DNA from: Streptomyces diastatochromogenes
Lineage (GTDB): Bacteria; Actinomycetota; Actinomycetes; Streptomycetales; Streptomycetaceae
NCBI RefSeq assembly: GCF_002242805.1
Contig: NZ_MCGQ01000051.1
Coordinates: forward strand, 1 to 64,000
DNA length: 64,000 nucleotides
Direction of reading: 5' to 3'
Shown: in pieces, positions 47,992 to 57,238 of the stretch
How the letters are laid out: every line of letters begins with the position of its first letter
Position numbering within the stretch: the stretch's first letter is position 1
Program-made: the position numbers and the translations under genes
Notes under the pieces: model-generated
Databases searched by the model: none
The model's input: the letters and a program-made list of their open reading frames with translations, nothing else
Told to the model about the DNA's origin: nothing

Positions 47992-50622
47992 TCACGACTC
48001 CGTGGCGGAGCCGCGGGTGGGGGCCGCCGGTGGCGGCGGAAGGAACGGCAGGTGCGCCGAGCGCCCGGCGTCTTGGGCCGCCGCGAGGGCGAGCAGGCAG
48101 CCTGCCGTTCCGGTGGCGAGGTCCATGGAGAGCCGCATCATCTGGTGCCCGGGGAAGGCGAGTTGGCCCTGGTAGGCCATCGCGAACCAGCCGAGCCCGT
48201 CGATCTGCTGCGCCAGCCGCTCCCGGCCTGCGCCCGGCGCGGTGCTCCGCGCGAGGTGCAGGACCATGCCGGCGCGGCCCTGGAAGAGACCGGGCTGTGC
48301 GTAGAAACGGGAGGTTGCCGCGGTGAGAATGCCGGCCCGGGCCTGCTCGAACTCCCTTGTGGTGTCCGGTGCTTCGGCGAGGGCGTCGCCCGCCGACGCC
48401 AGGTAGTCGTCCAGGACCAGCCCGATCCCCACGCTCCCGTCGCCGAGGTACGGCAGGGTGCGCCAGCCCTCGTCCACCTCCAGGGCGCCGCCCGCCGACT
48501 GGACGACGCAGCAGGCCAGGTCGCGCCGGAGTGCCTCGGTCGCCGCTGCCAGCAGCCGTGGTTCACCGGTCTCCTGGTACCGCCGCAGCAGGAACAGCGC
48601 GGGCCCGCTCGCGCCCCGCAGCAGCCCGGCCCGGCGCCGGGGCGGGTCCGGGACCGGTTCGGCGAGGCGTCGTACGAGGATCTCGGCGGCCTCGGCGGCA
48701 CGGTCGCGCAGCGCCGGTTCGCCGGTCGCGGCCGCCAGGTGGCCGAGGACCAGACCGAGTCCGGCGAGGCCGCCGTGCAGGTCGGAGGAGAGGTGGCGCC
48801 AGTTCTCCCGCAGGACGCCGCCGATCAGGTCCAGCGCCCGCTGCCGGTGGCCGAGCCGGTCCAGGACCAGGGCCACGCCCGCGAGACCGTCGTACAGGCC
48901 GAGCGGGGTGCCGGGCGGCGGCGGGGCGGTGTGGTCCAGCAGCCAGCGCTCCCCCTCGTCGTACCGGCCGGCGCCGGAGACCTCCAGCGCGTACAGCACC
49001 CCGGCCGCGCCGTGCGCGAGCCCGAGGCCGCCGCCGTCGGAGAACTGGGCGATGTCGCCGGGGAAGAGCCGGTCGTCGCGCTCCGGGGTCGCGGAGGCGA
49101 GGATCGCCTTGACCATGGAGTCCCGGCTGTAGGGCCAGTCGCCCGGCACGACCGGCGGCGCGGGTGTGCTCCGGCCCGCCGTCTCCCGGGTGATCTCCGC
49201 GACCGCCTCGTCCAGGAAGGCGCGCGGCACGTCCGGGAACTGCTCCGCGATGACGTCCGCCAGATGGGCCGCCTTGCCCCGGTCCACCACGAACAGCGTG
49301 GTCACGGGCAGGAACAGGGCGAGGCGCAGACAGGCCAGCGCGTACCGGTCGACGTCCGTGCCCCGGCGGTCCGGCGGCGCGAAGAAGCCGGGGTGGGCCA
49401 CCGTCTGCCGGCCGTTCTCCGCGGCCGGGGCGGCCGCCTCGAAGTCGATGAGGTACACCGTCTCCTCGTCCGGGGCGACCATCACGTTGAAGACGTGCAG
49501 GTCGTGGAAGACCAGCCCGCGCGCGTGCACCACCGCCACCGCCCGCTCCACCGCCCGGTGGATGCGCAGCGCCCACGCCGTGTACGACGCGACCTTCGCC
49601 GGATCCGGGTCGGGGGTGAGCAGCGGATGCCGTTCGGCGAAGAACGAGTTGAGGGGGCGGCCCTCCAGGTGGTCCATCACCAGGAACCGGTGGTCGCCCA
49701 GCGTGAACCAGTCCCGCACCTCCGGCACCACGCCCGTCCCGGCGACCCGCTCCAGCGCGGCCTTCTCCCGCGCCAGCCGCGCCACCGCGTCCGCCCCGTC
49801 GGCGGCGAGCCCCGCGTGCGGACGCCCTTCCTTCAGCACCACCCGGCGCCCGTCCCGGGTGTCCGTGCCGACGTACACCCCGCCGCCGTTGGAGAAGTGC
49901 AGCGCCTTCTCGATGCGGTACGGCAGCTCGCCCACCGTCGTGGTGTTGCGGGCCTCCAGATGCGGCCGCAGGAACGCCGGCAGCGTCACCCACTCGGGCA
50001 CCTGGAAGGACGGTGTCCGCCGGTCCGGGACCAGGCGCCCCTCGCCGTCGGCCACGGCGAGGACCAGCGAACCGCGCTCGTCGACGACGTACCGGCGCGC
50101 GAAGGCGCCGTAGCGGACATAGAGCGGACCGTCGTGCCAGCGCAGGTCGGTCAGGATGTACGGCCCCTCGCAGCCCTCCAGCAGCGCGCCCAGCTCACGC
50201 AGCACCTCGTGCAGCTGTTCCTCGCCCGCGGGGTACACGGTGACGAACTTGCCGCTGGTGTCGCGGCCCGCGTACTTGGCGTTGCGCAGGTGCAGCAGAT
50301 GCGGGGACGGCACGAACTTGAACGGGATGCGGCGCGGCACGCAGTAGTCCCACACGATCCGGGCGATCCGCTCCGCGTTCGCCGTCGTCGCCGAGGAGTG
50401 GATCTTCCAGCCCTGGGCCGGCGACGGGAGCGGCGCGCCGTCCTCGCCGAGCGGGGTCAGCGTCAGCCAGTCGCCCGAGCGCGCCGCGTGCCAGCCGTCC
50501 GGGACCGCGCGACGCGCCGTCGCGAACAGCGGCGCGGGCTCGCTCCCGTCCGCCGACAGCCGGTCGGGCGTGTCGTAGAAGTGCCCGTCGGTCAGCGCGT
50601 ACACCTCGTACCGCTTGTCCAT
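47992..50622 (-). CDS. ramC: RamC-type class III lanthipeptide synthetase
   Basis: The 876-residue protein has the LanKC order: a lyase-like N-terminal domain (about 1-220), a Ser/Thr-kinase-like domain (about 230-500) and a C-terminal LanC-like cyclase (about 530-870). The kinase has Lys264 (VVLKEGRPHAG), catalytic loop HDLHVFN (373-379) and DFE (393-395). The cyclase repeats (LYDGLAGVALVLD, DLHGGLAGLGLVLG, LGDGSVGIGLVLDDY) lack the zinc Cys-Cys-His set of class I and II enzymes, as expected for RamC. It phosphorylates and dehydrates Ser and closes the rings of RamS. The start is ATG 50622 after GGGAG; the frame upstream adds a short Gly-rich stretch. Confidence 0.94.
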   Translation of the reverse strand: MDKRYEVYALTDGHFYDTPDRLSADGSEPAPLFATARRAVPDGWHAARSGDWLTLTPLGEDGAPLPSPAQGWKIHSSATTANAERIARIVWDYCVPRRIPFKFVPSPHLLHLRNAKYAGRDTSGKFVTVYPAGEEQLHEVLRELGALLEGCEGPYILTDLRWHDGPLYVRYGAFARRYVVDERGSLVLAVADGEGRLVPDRRTPSFQVPEWVTLPAFLRPHLEARNTTTVGELPYRIEKALHFSNGGGVYVGTDTRDGRRVVLKEGRPHAGLAADGADAVARLAREKAALERVAGTGVVPEVRDWFTLGDHRFLVMDHLEGRPLNSFFAERHPLLTPDPDPAKVASYTAWALRIHRAVERAVAVVHARGLVFHDLHVFNVMVAPDEETVYLIDFEAAAPAAENGRQTVAHPGFFAPPDRRGTDVDRYALACLRLALFLPVTTLFVVDRGKAAHLADVIAEQFPDVPRAFLDEAVAEITRETAGRSTPAPPVVPGDWPYSRDSMVKAILASATPERDDRLFPGDIAQFSDGGGLGLAHGAAGVLYALEVSGAGRYDEGERWLLDHTAPPPPGTPLGLYDGLAGVALVLDRLGHRQRALDLIGGVLRENWRHLSSDLHGGLAGLGLVLGHLAAATGEPALRDRAAEAAEILVRRLAEPVPDPPRRRAGLLRGASGPALFLLRRYQETGEPRLLAAATEALRRDLACCVVQSAGGALEVDEGWRTLPYLGDGSVGIGLVLDDYLASAGDALAEAPDTTREFEQARAGILTAATSRFYAQPGLFQGRAGMVLHLARSTAPGAGRERLAQQIDGLGWFAMAYQGQLAFPGHQMMRLSMDLATGTAGCLLALAAAQDAGRSAHLPFLPPPPAAPTRGSATES

Positions 50623-50683
50623 GCGGCTCCCGCCCCCTCCTCCGGTCGACCCGGTAGACACTCGCAGCAGGCGGACGGTCGCG

Positions 50684-50703
50684 GACAGTCACGACTGTCA
50701 CGA
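50684..50703 (-). promoter_or_regulatory. dyad and direct repeat upstream of ramC
   Basis: GACAGT-CACG-ACTGTC is a perfect dyad at 50684-50699. GTCACGA is repeated at 50688 and 50697. The site lies 62-81 bases upstream of the ramC start, where an activator such as RamR would bind. The regulator is inferred from position only. Confidence 0.45.
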
Positions 50704-50847
50704 GATCACCGTGCGGAACGCATGGGTAAAGATGTGTTCGGCGGCTTTCGAGCGACGTCCGCACGGACGGCACGCGGAGCCTTCACAGGGGCTGCGCAGG
50801 CGGCCCATACGCGCTGTAATGGCGAAGTGGCCAGTGAGGGTGCTGCG

Positions 50848-53274
50848 GTGCGCAGAACGAGAGCCGAGCGTGCCGAGATCGCCCTGGAAACACTCTTCGC
50901 CGCACCCGCCTCTCCCGACCGACTGCGCCGGGTCCTCGAACAGGCACTCGTGTTCGCCGGGGCGGCGTTCGTGGGCGTCTACGTGCCCGGCGACGACCCC
51001 TCCGTGCTGTACCTGACCGAGTCGGCGGGCCTGCCCCGCACGCTGTACGGCCTGCGCGACGGCTATCCGGCCGCCGGCGGCTCCCCGGTCGCCGAGGTCC
51101 ACCGCACCGGGCGGCCCGGGTGGCTCGGCCCGGACGAGCTGGCCGACTGCCCCGAGGCCCGCCGCACACCGTCGGCAGAGTTCTCCGTCGGCGCGCTGCC
51201 GCTCGGTGCGGCCGGCAGCGGCTGTCTGCTCGCCGTCAGCGAGCACCCGGGCGGCTTCGGCACCGACGACCGGGCCTGCCTGGAGCTGATCGCCCGGGCG
51301 GTCGCCGTGCCCCTCCGGACCGGCCCGGCCGCCGACACCGGCGAGCTGCCCGGCGACGCGTTCAGCCTGGCCATGGACACCGGCCGGGTCGAGGTCGGCG
51401 ACGAGATCCTCAGCCTGTTCGGGATCGGCCGGGACGCGTTCGACGGCAAGGTGGAGACCCTGCTCGCCCTCACCGTGCCCGAGGACCTGCCCGCCCTGAT
51501 GTCGGTGGTCGAGGCCGACCACATGTCCGTCGGCGACCGCGAGCTGGAGTTCCGCATCCTGCAGCCCTCCGGCCCGCCCAGGTGGCTCCGGCTGAGCGGC
51601 CGGCTGCTGCCCGGCGGCGAGGGGCGCCCGTCCCGGCTCGTCGGCACCGTCGCGGACGCCTCCACCCTGCGCTCCGACGTCACCGACGTGGCCCGCGTGC
51701 AGCGCCTGGCGGCCGCCCTCGCCATGGCCGGCACCGTCAAGGACGTCGGCCAGGCCGTCGTCGCCGCCCTGCGCAAACCCCTCAAGGCCGACCGCATCGC
51801 CCTCGCCGAGCTGGAGAACGACCGCCTCGTCGTCACCGTCCTCGACCCGCCCGAACCCGAGGCCTGGCCCGAGCTGTGGCGCAGCGAGTGGCGCAGCGAA
51901 TGGCCCGACGCACCGGTGCGCGCCATGCCGACCCTGGCCGCCGCCCTGCGCAAGGGCCGCGCCCGGATCTGGCCCGCCGGCTCACCGCTGGAGCCCGCCC
52001 TCGCCGACGTGGGCCCCGGCGGCCTCGCCGTGCTGCCGCTGCCCGCGGCCGGCCGCATGGCGGGCGCCTGCCTGATCGGCTGGGACCGCCCGCACGAGTT
52101 CGGCCCCGACGAGCGCGCCCTGCTCACCGCCAGCGCGGGCCTCACCGGCCAGGCCCTGCTGCGCGCCCACGCCTTCGACGCCGAGCACGAACTCGTCGGC
52201 ATGCTCCAGCGCACCCTGCTGCCGCGCCGCCTGCCCCGGCTGCCCGGCGCGGTCGCCGTCGCCCGGTACCTGCCCACCACCGCCGGGCTCGAGGTCGGCG
52301 GCGACTGGTACGACGTGATCCCGCTCGCCGACAACCACGTGGCCCTCGTCATCGGCGACGTCCAGGGCCACAACGCGGGCGCCGCCACCCTGATGGGCCA
52401 GATGCGCACCGCCCTGCGGGCCTACGCCGTCGAGGGCCACGCCCCGGACGTCGTCGTCGCGCACGCCAACCGGCTGCTGCTGGACATGGAGACCGACCTC
52501 TTCGCCACCTGCTGCTACGTCGACGTCGACATGGAGCAGGGCACCGCCTGGTACGTGCGCGCCGGTCATCTGCCGCCGGTGCTGCGCCACCCGGACGGCT
52601 CCACCGAGATCGTCGAGGCCGAGGGCGGCCCGCCGCTCGGTGTGTCCATCCAGGCCGACTTCCCGATGGCACCGCTCCGGTTCCAGCCCGGCACGGTCCT
52701 CGCGCTCACGACCGACGGCCTGGTGGAGTCCGCCGAGTCCGACATCGACGAAGGCCTCGACCGGTTCACCGGCGAACTCGCCGCCGCCGACCCCGGCCAT
52801 CTGGGCCTCGTCGCCGACGCCCTGCTCACCGGCGCCCACCGCGGCGACGACGTCGCCCTGCTGCTGATGCGCTACGACGGCATGGCCGTACGCCCGCTGC
52901 GCGAGACCTGGACCGTGTGGCGGGTCCCCGAGGCCGTCCGGCACGCCCGCCGCTTCACCCGGCGCACCCTGCGCACCTGGGGCGTCTCGCCCGACACCAT
53001 GGACACGGCCCTCCTCGTCGTCTCCGAGCTGGTCACCAACGCCCTCGTGCACACCGACGGCCAGGTCCGCCTCGACCTCAGCCTGGTCAACCACCGGCTG
53101 CGGCTCGCCGTCGCCGACGCCTCGCCGCGCAGCCCCGTCAAGCCCACCAACATCGGCTGGGAGGCCACCGGCGGCCGCGGCATCCTGCTGGTGGAGGCGG
53201 TGTCGGAGGCCTGGGGGACGGTGCCGGTCAGCGGCGGCAAACAGGTGTGGGCCGACGTCGTACCCGACGCCTGA
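50848..53274 (+). CDS. GAF/PAS/SpoIIE phosphatase with HATPase domain
   Basis: The 808-residue regulator has a GAF-like domain (about 10-155), a PAS domain (about 165-290), a second GAF (about 300-450), a SpoIIE/PP2C domain (about 465-680; GGDWYDV, VIGDVQGHN, TTDGLVES, DDVALLLM) and a C-terminal HATPase domain (SELVTNALVHTDGQ, GGRGILLVEAVSE). The huge open frame running in from 45901 crosses ramC on the other strand and is not real. GTG 50848 fits a GAGGG site and the start of a helical segment. It is divergent from ramC with 225 bases between. Its phosphatase core is closely related to that of the 41239 protein. Confidence 0.88.
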   Translation: MRRTRAERAEIALETLFAAPASPDRLRRVLEQALVFAGAAFVGVYVPGDDPSVLYLTESAGLPRTLYGLRDGYPAAGGSPVAEVHRTGRPGWLGPDELADCPEARRTPSAEFSVGALPLGAAGSGCLLAVSEHPGGFGTDDRACLELIARAVAVPLRTGPAADTGELPGDAFSLAMDTGRVEVGDEILSLFGIGRDAFDGKVETLLALTVPEDLPALMSVVEADHMSVGDRELEFRILQPSGPPRWLRLSGRLLPGGEGRPSRLVGTVADASTLRSDVTDVARVQRLAAALAMAGTVKDVGQAVVAALRKPLKADRIALAELENDRLVVTVLDPPEPEAWPELWRSEWRSEWPDAPVRAMPTLAAALRKGRARIWPAGSPLEPALADVGPGGLAVLPLPAAGRMAGACLIGWDRPHEFGPDERALLTASAGLTGQALLRAHAFDAEHELVGMLQRTLLPRRLPRLPGAVAVARYLPTTAGLEVGGDWYDVIPLADNHVALVIGDVQGHNAGAATLMGQMRTALRAYAVEGHAPDVVVAHANRLLLDMETDLFATCCYVDVDMEQGTAWYVRAGHLPPVLRHPDGSTEIVEAEGGPPLGVSIQADFPMAPLRFQPGTVLALTTDGLVESAESDIDEGLDRFTGELAAADPGHLGLVADALLTGAHRGDDVALLLMRYDGMAVRPLRETWTVWRVPEAVRHARRFTRRTLRTWGVSPDTMDTALLVVSELVTNALVHTDGQVRLDLSLVNHRLRLAVADASPRSPVKPTNIGWEATGGRGILLVEAVSEAWGTVPVSGGKQVWADVVPDA

Positions 53275-53354
53275 CGGCCACTCGGGTAGCGGTCGGGGCC
53301 GCTCCCGGCAGGTCGGAGGGGCCCGCGGGCCCGCCGTGCCTAGGGTCTCCTGTC

Positions 53355-53627
53355 GTGGCACACACCTTCGAGGAACTGGTGGAGAAGGAGCGCGCGGCCG
53401 ACGCGGCGCACCGCATGGTCGACGAGCTGCGCGACACCTACGGACCGCCCGCCGAGCGGGGGATGACGGGCGCCCAGTCGGACACCTACGAGACGGCCCT
53501 GCGCGCCTGGCGGGAGCTGGCCCGGGACCTGCAGACCGCGGTGAGCGAGTACGCGCGGGAGACGGGCCGGCCGCGCGCCGAGGTGGAGGCCGAGGTGGAG
53601 CGGGCGGCGGCAGCGGAGGACACATGA
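53355..53627 (+). CDS. small conserved protein coupled to cytochrome b
   Basis: The 90-residue, highly charged helical protein starts at GTG 53355 (VAHTFEELVEKERAADAAHR) and is rich in Glu, Arg and Ala throughout, so it is probably a soluble coiled-coil or helical-hairpin protein. I do not recognise a named family. Its stop overlaps the ATG of the cytochrome b gene (ATGA), so it is made with it. A role in assembly or folding of the cytochrome is only suggested by this coupling. Codon use is like its neighbours. Confidence 0.75.
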   Translation: MAHTFEELVEKERAADAAHRMVDELRDTYGPPAERGMTGAQSDTYETALRAWRELARDLQTAVSEYARETGRPRAEVEAEVERAAAAEDT

Positions 53628-55117
53628 GCCGAGCCGGCCGCCGCGCCGAGCGGCTCGCGGACGCTGCCGACGCCCGGCTGCCGGTCCTGGAGGGCGGGGC
53701 GCTGCTGCGCAAGGCCTTCCCCGAGCACTGGTCCTTCCTGCTCGGTGAACTCGCCCTCTACAGCCTCCTCGTGCTGATCGTGACCGGGGTGTGGCTGACG
53801 TTCTTCTTCCAGCCGGAGATGCGCGAGGTCGTCTACGCCGGCTCCTACGCGCCGCTGCGCGGCGTGCTCATGTCGGCGGCCTTCGACTCCACCCTGCGCA
53901 TCAGCTTCGACGTGCGCGGCGGACTGCTGATCCGGCAGGCCCACCACTGGGCCGCGCTGGTGTTCGTCGCCGCGATCGGCCTGCACATGCTGCGGATCTT
54001 CTTCACCGGCGCCTTCCGCCGGCCCCGCGAGCTGAACTGGGCGATCGGGCTCACCCTGTTCGTCCTCGCGCTCGCCGAGGGCTTCGCCGGCTACTCGCTC
54101 CCCGACGACCTGCTCTCCGGCACCGGCCTGCGCATCGCCCAGGGCATCATGCTGTCCCTCCCGGTGGTGGGGACGTACGTGGCCTTCTTCGTCTTCGGCG
54201 GCCAGTTCCCGGGCCACGACATCATCACCCGGCTCTACCCGGTGCACATCCTGCTCCTCCCGGGCGCCCTCATCGCCCTGGTGACGGTGCATCTGACCCT
54301 GGTGTTCCATCTGAAGCACACCCAGTGGCGCGGCCCCCGCCGCACCAACCGCAACGCCCTCGGAAAGCCGCTCCTCCCGCACTTCACCGCCCTCACCTCG
54401 GGGCTGGCCCTCACCGTCTCCGGCGTGCTCGTGCTGCTGTCCGGCCTCGCCCAGGTCAACCCGATCTGGAACTACGGCCCCTACCGCCCCGACGTGGTCT
54501 CCACCGGCTCCCAGCCCGACTGGTACGTCGGCTTCCTGGAGGGCGCCCTGCGGCTGGTGCCGGCGTGGGAGACCAACCTGGCCGGACACACCCTCATGTG
54601 GAACGTGCTGCTTCCGGCCGTCGTCCTGCCCGGGCTGCTCTTCACCGTGCTGTACGCCTACCCGTTCGTGGAGCAGCGCCTGACCGGGGAGTGGCAGCAC
54701 GAGCAGCACCTGTGCGACCGGCCGCGCGAGCGCCCCGTGCGCACCGGCCTCGGCGTGGCGGGCACCGTCTTCTACGCCGTGCTGCTGCTGGCCGGCGGAA
54801 ACGACATCATCGCCCTGACCTTCCGCATCTCCGTCAACGCCCTGACCTGGGTGCTGCGCGTCGCCCTCGTGGTGGCCCCGGTCCTCGCCTTCCTGGTGAC
54901 CCGCTGGCTGTGCCGGGCGCTGACGGAGGCCGAGTGCCGGCGCCTCGCCGAGGGCGTGTCCACGGGCGAGATCCGGCAGAGCGTGACCGGCGGCTACGAC
55001 AGCGACCACGAGCCCGTCGAGCGGTTCCGGCCCGGCGCACCGCGCAGGCCGCTCACCGGTGGACGTACTGGAACACCATCCCGAACACCCCGCGGGCCAG
55101 CACGCCCAGACCGATGA
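53624..55117 (+). CDS. QcrB-like cytochrome b
   Basis: The 497-residue membrane protein has about nine hydrophobic segments. Candidate heme ligands are in RQAHHWAALVFVAAIGLHML and in YPVHILLLPGALIALVTVH with FHLKHTQ. The quinone-site region is represented by LSLPVVGTYVAFFVFGG and the typical QPDWYVGFLEGALRLVP. It is of the long actinobacterial cytochrome b type. No iron-sulfur (QcrA) or cytochrome c (QcrC) gene is adjacent, so it is an extra copy. Its 3' end overlaps the convergent oxidase subunit gene by 65 bases, and the C-terminal tail (GRTGTPSRTPRGPARPDR) is basic and non-conserved in look. Confidence 0.88.
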   Translation: MSRAGRRAERLADAADARLPVLEGGALLRKAFPEHWSFLLGELALYSLLVLIVTGVWLTFFFQPEMREVVYAGSYAPLRGVLMSAAFDSTLRISFDVRGGLLIRQAHHWAALVFVAAIGLHMLRIFFTGAFRRPRELNWAIGLTLFVLALAEGFAGYSLPDDLLSGTGLRIAQGIMLSLPVVGTYVAFFVFGGQFPGHDIITRLYPVHILLLPGALIALVTVHLTLVFHLKHTQWRGPRRTNRNALGKPLLPHFTALTSGLALTVSGVLVLLSGLAQVNPIWNYGPYRPDVVSTGSQPDWYVGFLEGALRLVPAWETNLAGHTLMWNVLLPAVVLPGLLFTVLYAYPFVEQRLTGEWQHEQHLCDRPRERPVRTGLGVAGTVFYAVLLLAGGNDIIALTFRISVNALTWVLRVALVVAPVLAFLVTRWLCRALTEAECRRLAEGVSTGEIRQSVTGGYDSDHEPVERFRPGAPRRPLTGGRTGTPSRTPRGPARPDR

Positions 55118-55436
55118 GGAACAGCCACAGCCCGAAGACCACGCCGGTCGCCGCCACCGCGAACCCGAGCGCGGTGACGATCGGCCACAGGCTCTCGTGC
55201 GGGAAGAACGCCACCGGCCCGGCCCCGTCCGCCACCTCCGCGTCCGGACGGTCCTGCGCCCGCTTCCCCCGGCGCCGGTACTGGATCAGACAGAAGAAGG
55301 CGACCAGTGCCGCCATCCCGCACGCGACGACCAGCACGGTCGTGCCCGTGTCGTCCTGCGACCACACCCCGTACAGGGCGGCGGACCCGCCGAAGAACAC
55401 CGCCACCCCGCCGAACAGCATCGCCTCGGTCCTCAT
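55053..55436 (-). CDS. ctaF: cytochrome c oxidase subunit IV
   Basis: The 127-residue protein has four hydrophobic segments: two near the N-terminus (FGGVAVFFGGSAALYGVWS and TVLVVACGMAALVAFFCLI) and two at the end (VTALGFAVAATGVVFGLWLF and GVLARGVFGMVF). This matches the actinobacterial subunit IV that stabilises the aa3 oxidase. Its ATG overlaps the stop of the subunit I gene. The C-terminal end (MVFQYVHR) overlaps the cytochrome b gene on the other strand. Confidence 0.87.
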   Translation of the reverse strand: MRTEAMLFGGVAVFFGGSAALYGVWSQDDTGTTVLVVACGMAALVAFFCLIQYRRRGKRAQDRPDAEVADGAGPVAFFPHESLWPIVTALGFAVAATGVVFGLWLFLIGLGVLARGVFGMVFQYVHR

Positions 55437-57115
55437 CGCAGGCCCTCCTCCTCCGCCTGCCGCACGACCTCCGGATGGTGCAGGTCGAAGGCCGGCGACT
55501 CCGACCGCACCCGGGGCAGCGCCCGGAAGTTGTGGCGCGGCGGCGGGCAGGACGTCGCCCACTCCAGGCCACGTCCCCACCCCCACGGGTCGTCCTCGGT
55601 GACCTTCTCGGCCTTCGTGGAGGTGCGCCAGACGTTGTAGAGGAACGGCAGCGTGGAGACGCCGAGCAGGAACGCACCCGCCGACGAGATGGTGTTGAGC
55701 AGCGTGAAGCCGTCCGAGGGCAGATAGTCCGCGTACCGGCGGGGCATCCCCTCCTCGCCGAGCCAGTGCTGCACGAAGAAGGTCAGCTGGAACGCCGGGA
55801 ACAGCAGCCAGAAGTGCAGTTTCCCGAGCCGCTCGTCCAGCATCTTCCCGGTGAACTTCGGCCACCAGAAGTAGAAGCCGGCGAACATCGCGAACACCAC
55901 CGTCCCGAACAGCACGTAGTGCAGGTGCGCGACGATGAAGTACGAGTCGGTCAGATGGAAGTCCAGCGGCGGCGAGGCGATCAGCACCCCGCTCAACCCG
56001 CCCAGCAGGAAGGACACCAGGAACCCCAGCGACCACAGCATCGGCGTCTCGAACGAGACCGACCCGCGGACCATCGTCCCGATCCAGGCGAAGAACTTGA
56101 TGCCCGTGGGCACCGCGATCAGGAACGACATGATGGAGAAGAACGGCAGCAGCACCGCACCGGTCGCGAACATGTGGTGCGCCCACACCACCGCCGACAG
56201 CATGGTGATCGCGATCGTCGCCCCGATCATCGGCAGATAGCCGAACAGCGGCTTGCGGGAGAAGACCGGGATGATCTCCGAGATGATCCCGAAGAACGGC
56301 AGCGCCACGATGTACACCTCGGGATGCCCGAAGAACCAGAACAGGTGCTGCCACAGCAGCGCGCCCCCGTTCGCCGCGTCGAAGACGTGCGAGCCGAACT
56401 TCCGGTCCGACTCCAGCGCCAGCAGGTCCGCCGCCAGCACCGGGAACGCGGGCAGGATCAGGATCGAGGTGAACAGCACGTTCCAGGTGAACATCGGCAT
56501 CCGGAACATGGTCATGCCCGGCGCGCGCAGGCACAGGATCGTCGCGATGAAGTTGACCGCGCCCAGCGTCGTCGACACACCGGCCACCACCAGCCCCATC
56601 GCCCACAGGTCGCCGCCCGCGCCGGGGGCGAAGTAGGCGCTGTTCAGCGGCGCGTACGCGAACCAGCCGAACGCGGCGGCACCGCCCGGCACCAGGAACC
56701 CGGACACCACCATCAGCCCGCCGAACAGGTACATCCAGTACGACAGCGCGTTCAGCCGCGGGAACGCCACGTCCGGCGCGCCGATCTGCAGCGGCATCAC
56801 GGCGTTCGTGAACCCGGCGAACATCGGCGTCGCGAACAGCAGCATCATGATCGTGCCGTGGATGGTGAAGAACTCGTTGTAGCCCTCCTCGCTCAGGAAC
56901 TGCAGTCCCGGCCGGGCCAGTTCGGCGCGCATCGCGAGGGCCAGCAGTCCGGCGAAGAGGAAGAAGCAGAACGCCGTGACCATGTAGAGCCGGCCGATCA
57001 CCTTGTGATCGGTCGTGACGGCCCAGCGCAGCAGGGTCCGGCCGGGCCGCGGGGCGGGGGCCGTGTACCGCGCGACGATCCCTCTGGTGTCCGACATGTC
57101 GGGTAGTTCCGTCAT
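55433..57115 (-). CDS. ctaD: cytochrome c oxidase subunit I (aa3 type)
   Basis: The 560-residue protein has 12 membrane helices and the heme-copper motifs. HGTIMM holds a heme a ligand, FGHPEVYIVALPFFG the CuB His and the cross-linked Tyr, VVWAHHMFATG the paired CuB His residues, and HLHYVLFGTVVFAMF the heme a/a3 ligands. N-terminal TTDHKVIGRLYMVTAF is typical of this family. It is followed only by subunit IV; subunits II and III are missing here. ATG 57115 and ATG 57097 are both possible starts. It is probably a second, alternative oxidase subunit I that must recruit II and III from the main cluster. Confidence 0.93.
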   Translation of the reverse strand: MTELPDMSDTRGIVARYTAPAPRPGRTLLRWAVTTDHKVIGRLYMVTAFCFFLFAGLLALAMRAELARPGLQFLSEEGYNEFFTIHGTIMMLLFATPMFAGFTNAVMPLQIGAPDVAFPRLNALSYWMYLFGGLMVVSGFLVPGGAAAFGWFAYAPLNSAYFAPGAGGDLWAMGLVVAGVSTTLGAVNFIATILCLRAPGMTMFRMPMFTWNVLFTSILILPAFPVLAADLLALESDRKFGSHVFDAANGGALLWQHLFWFFGHPEVYIVALPFFGIISEIIPVFSRKPLFGYLPMIGATIAITMLSAVVWAHHMFATGAVLLPFFSIMSFLIAVPTGIKFFAWIGTMVRGSVSFETPMLWSLGFLVSFLLGGLSGVLIASPPLDFHLTDSYFIVAHLHYVLFGTVVFAMFAGFYFWWPKFTGKMLDERLGKLHFWLLFPAFQLTFFVQHWLGEEGMPRRYADYLPSDGFTLLNTISSAGAFLLGVSTLPFLYNVWRTSTKAEKVTEDDPWGWGRGLEWATSCPPPRHNFRALPRVRSESPAFDLHHPEVVRQAEEEGLR

Positions 57116-57238
57116 CGCCGGTGACGGTACCGCATGGACAGCACGTGAATCGCCGACGGCACCAGAGCCACACCGTCGTGACAAACCAGTAGGACAAACG
57201 AAGGTCCGATGCGGACGATCACCGTTAGGGTATGGCCA

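Noticed and set aside
45901..53274. A 2457-codon plus-strand open frame
   Set aside because: Only its last 808 codons (from 50848) have protein domains. The rest runs antisense through ramA, ramS and ramC and reads as low-complexity Arg/Gly/Pro sequence, a GC-bias artefact.
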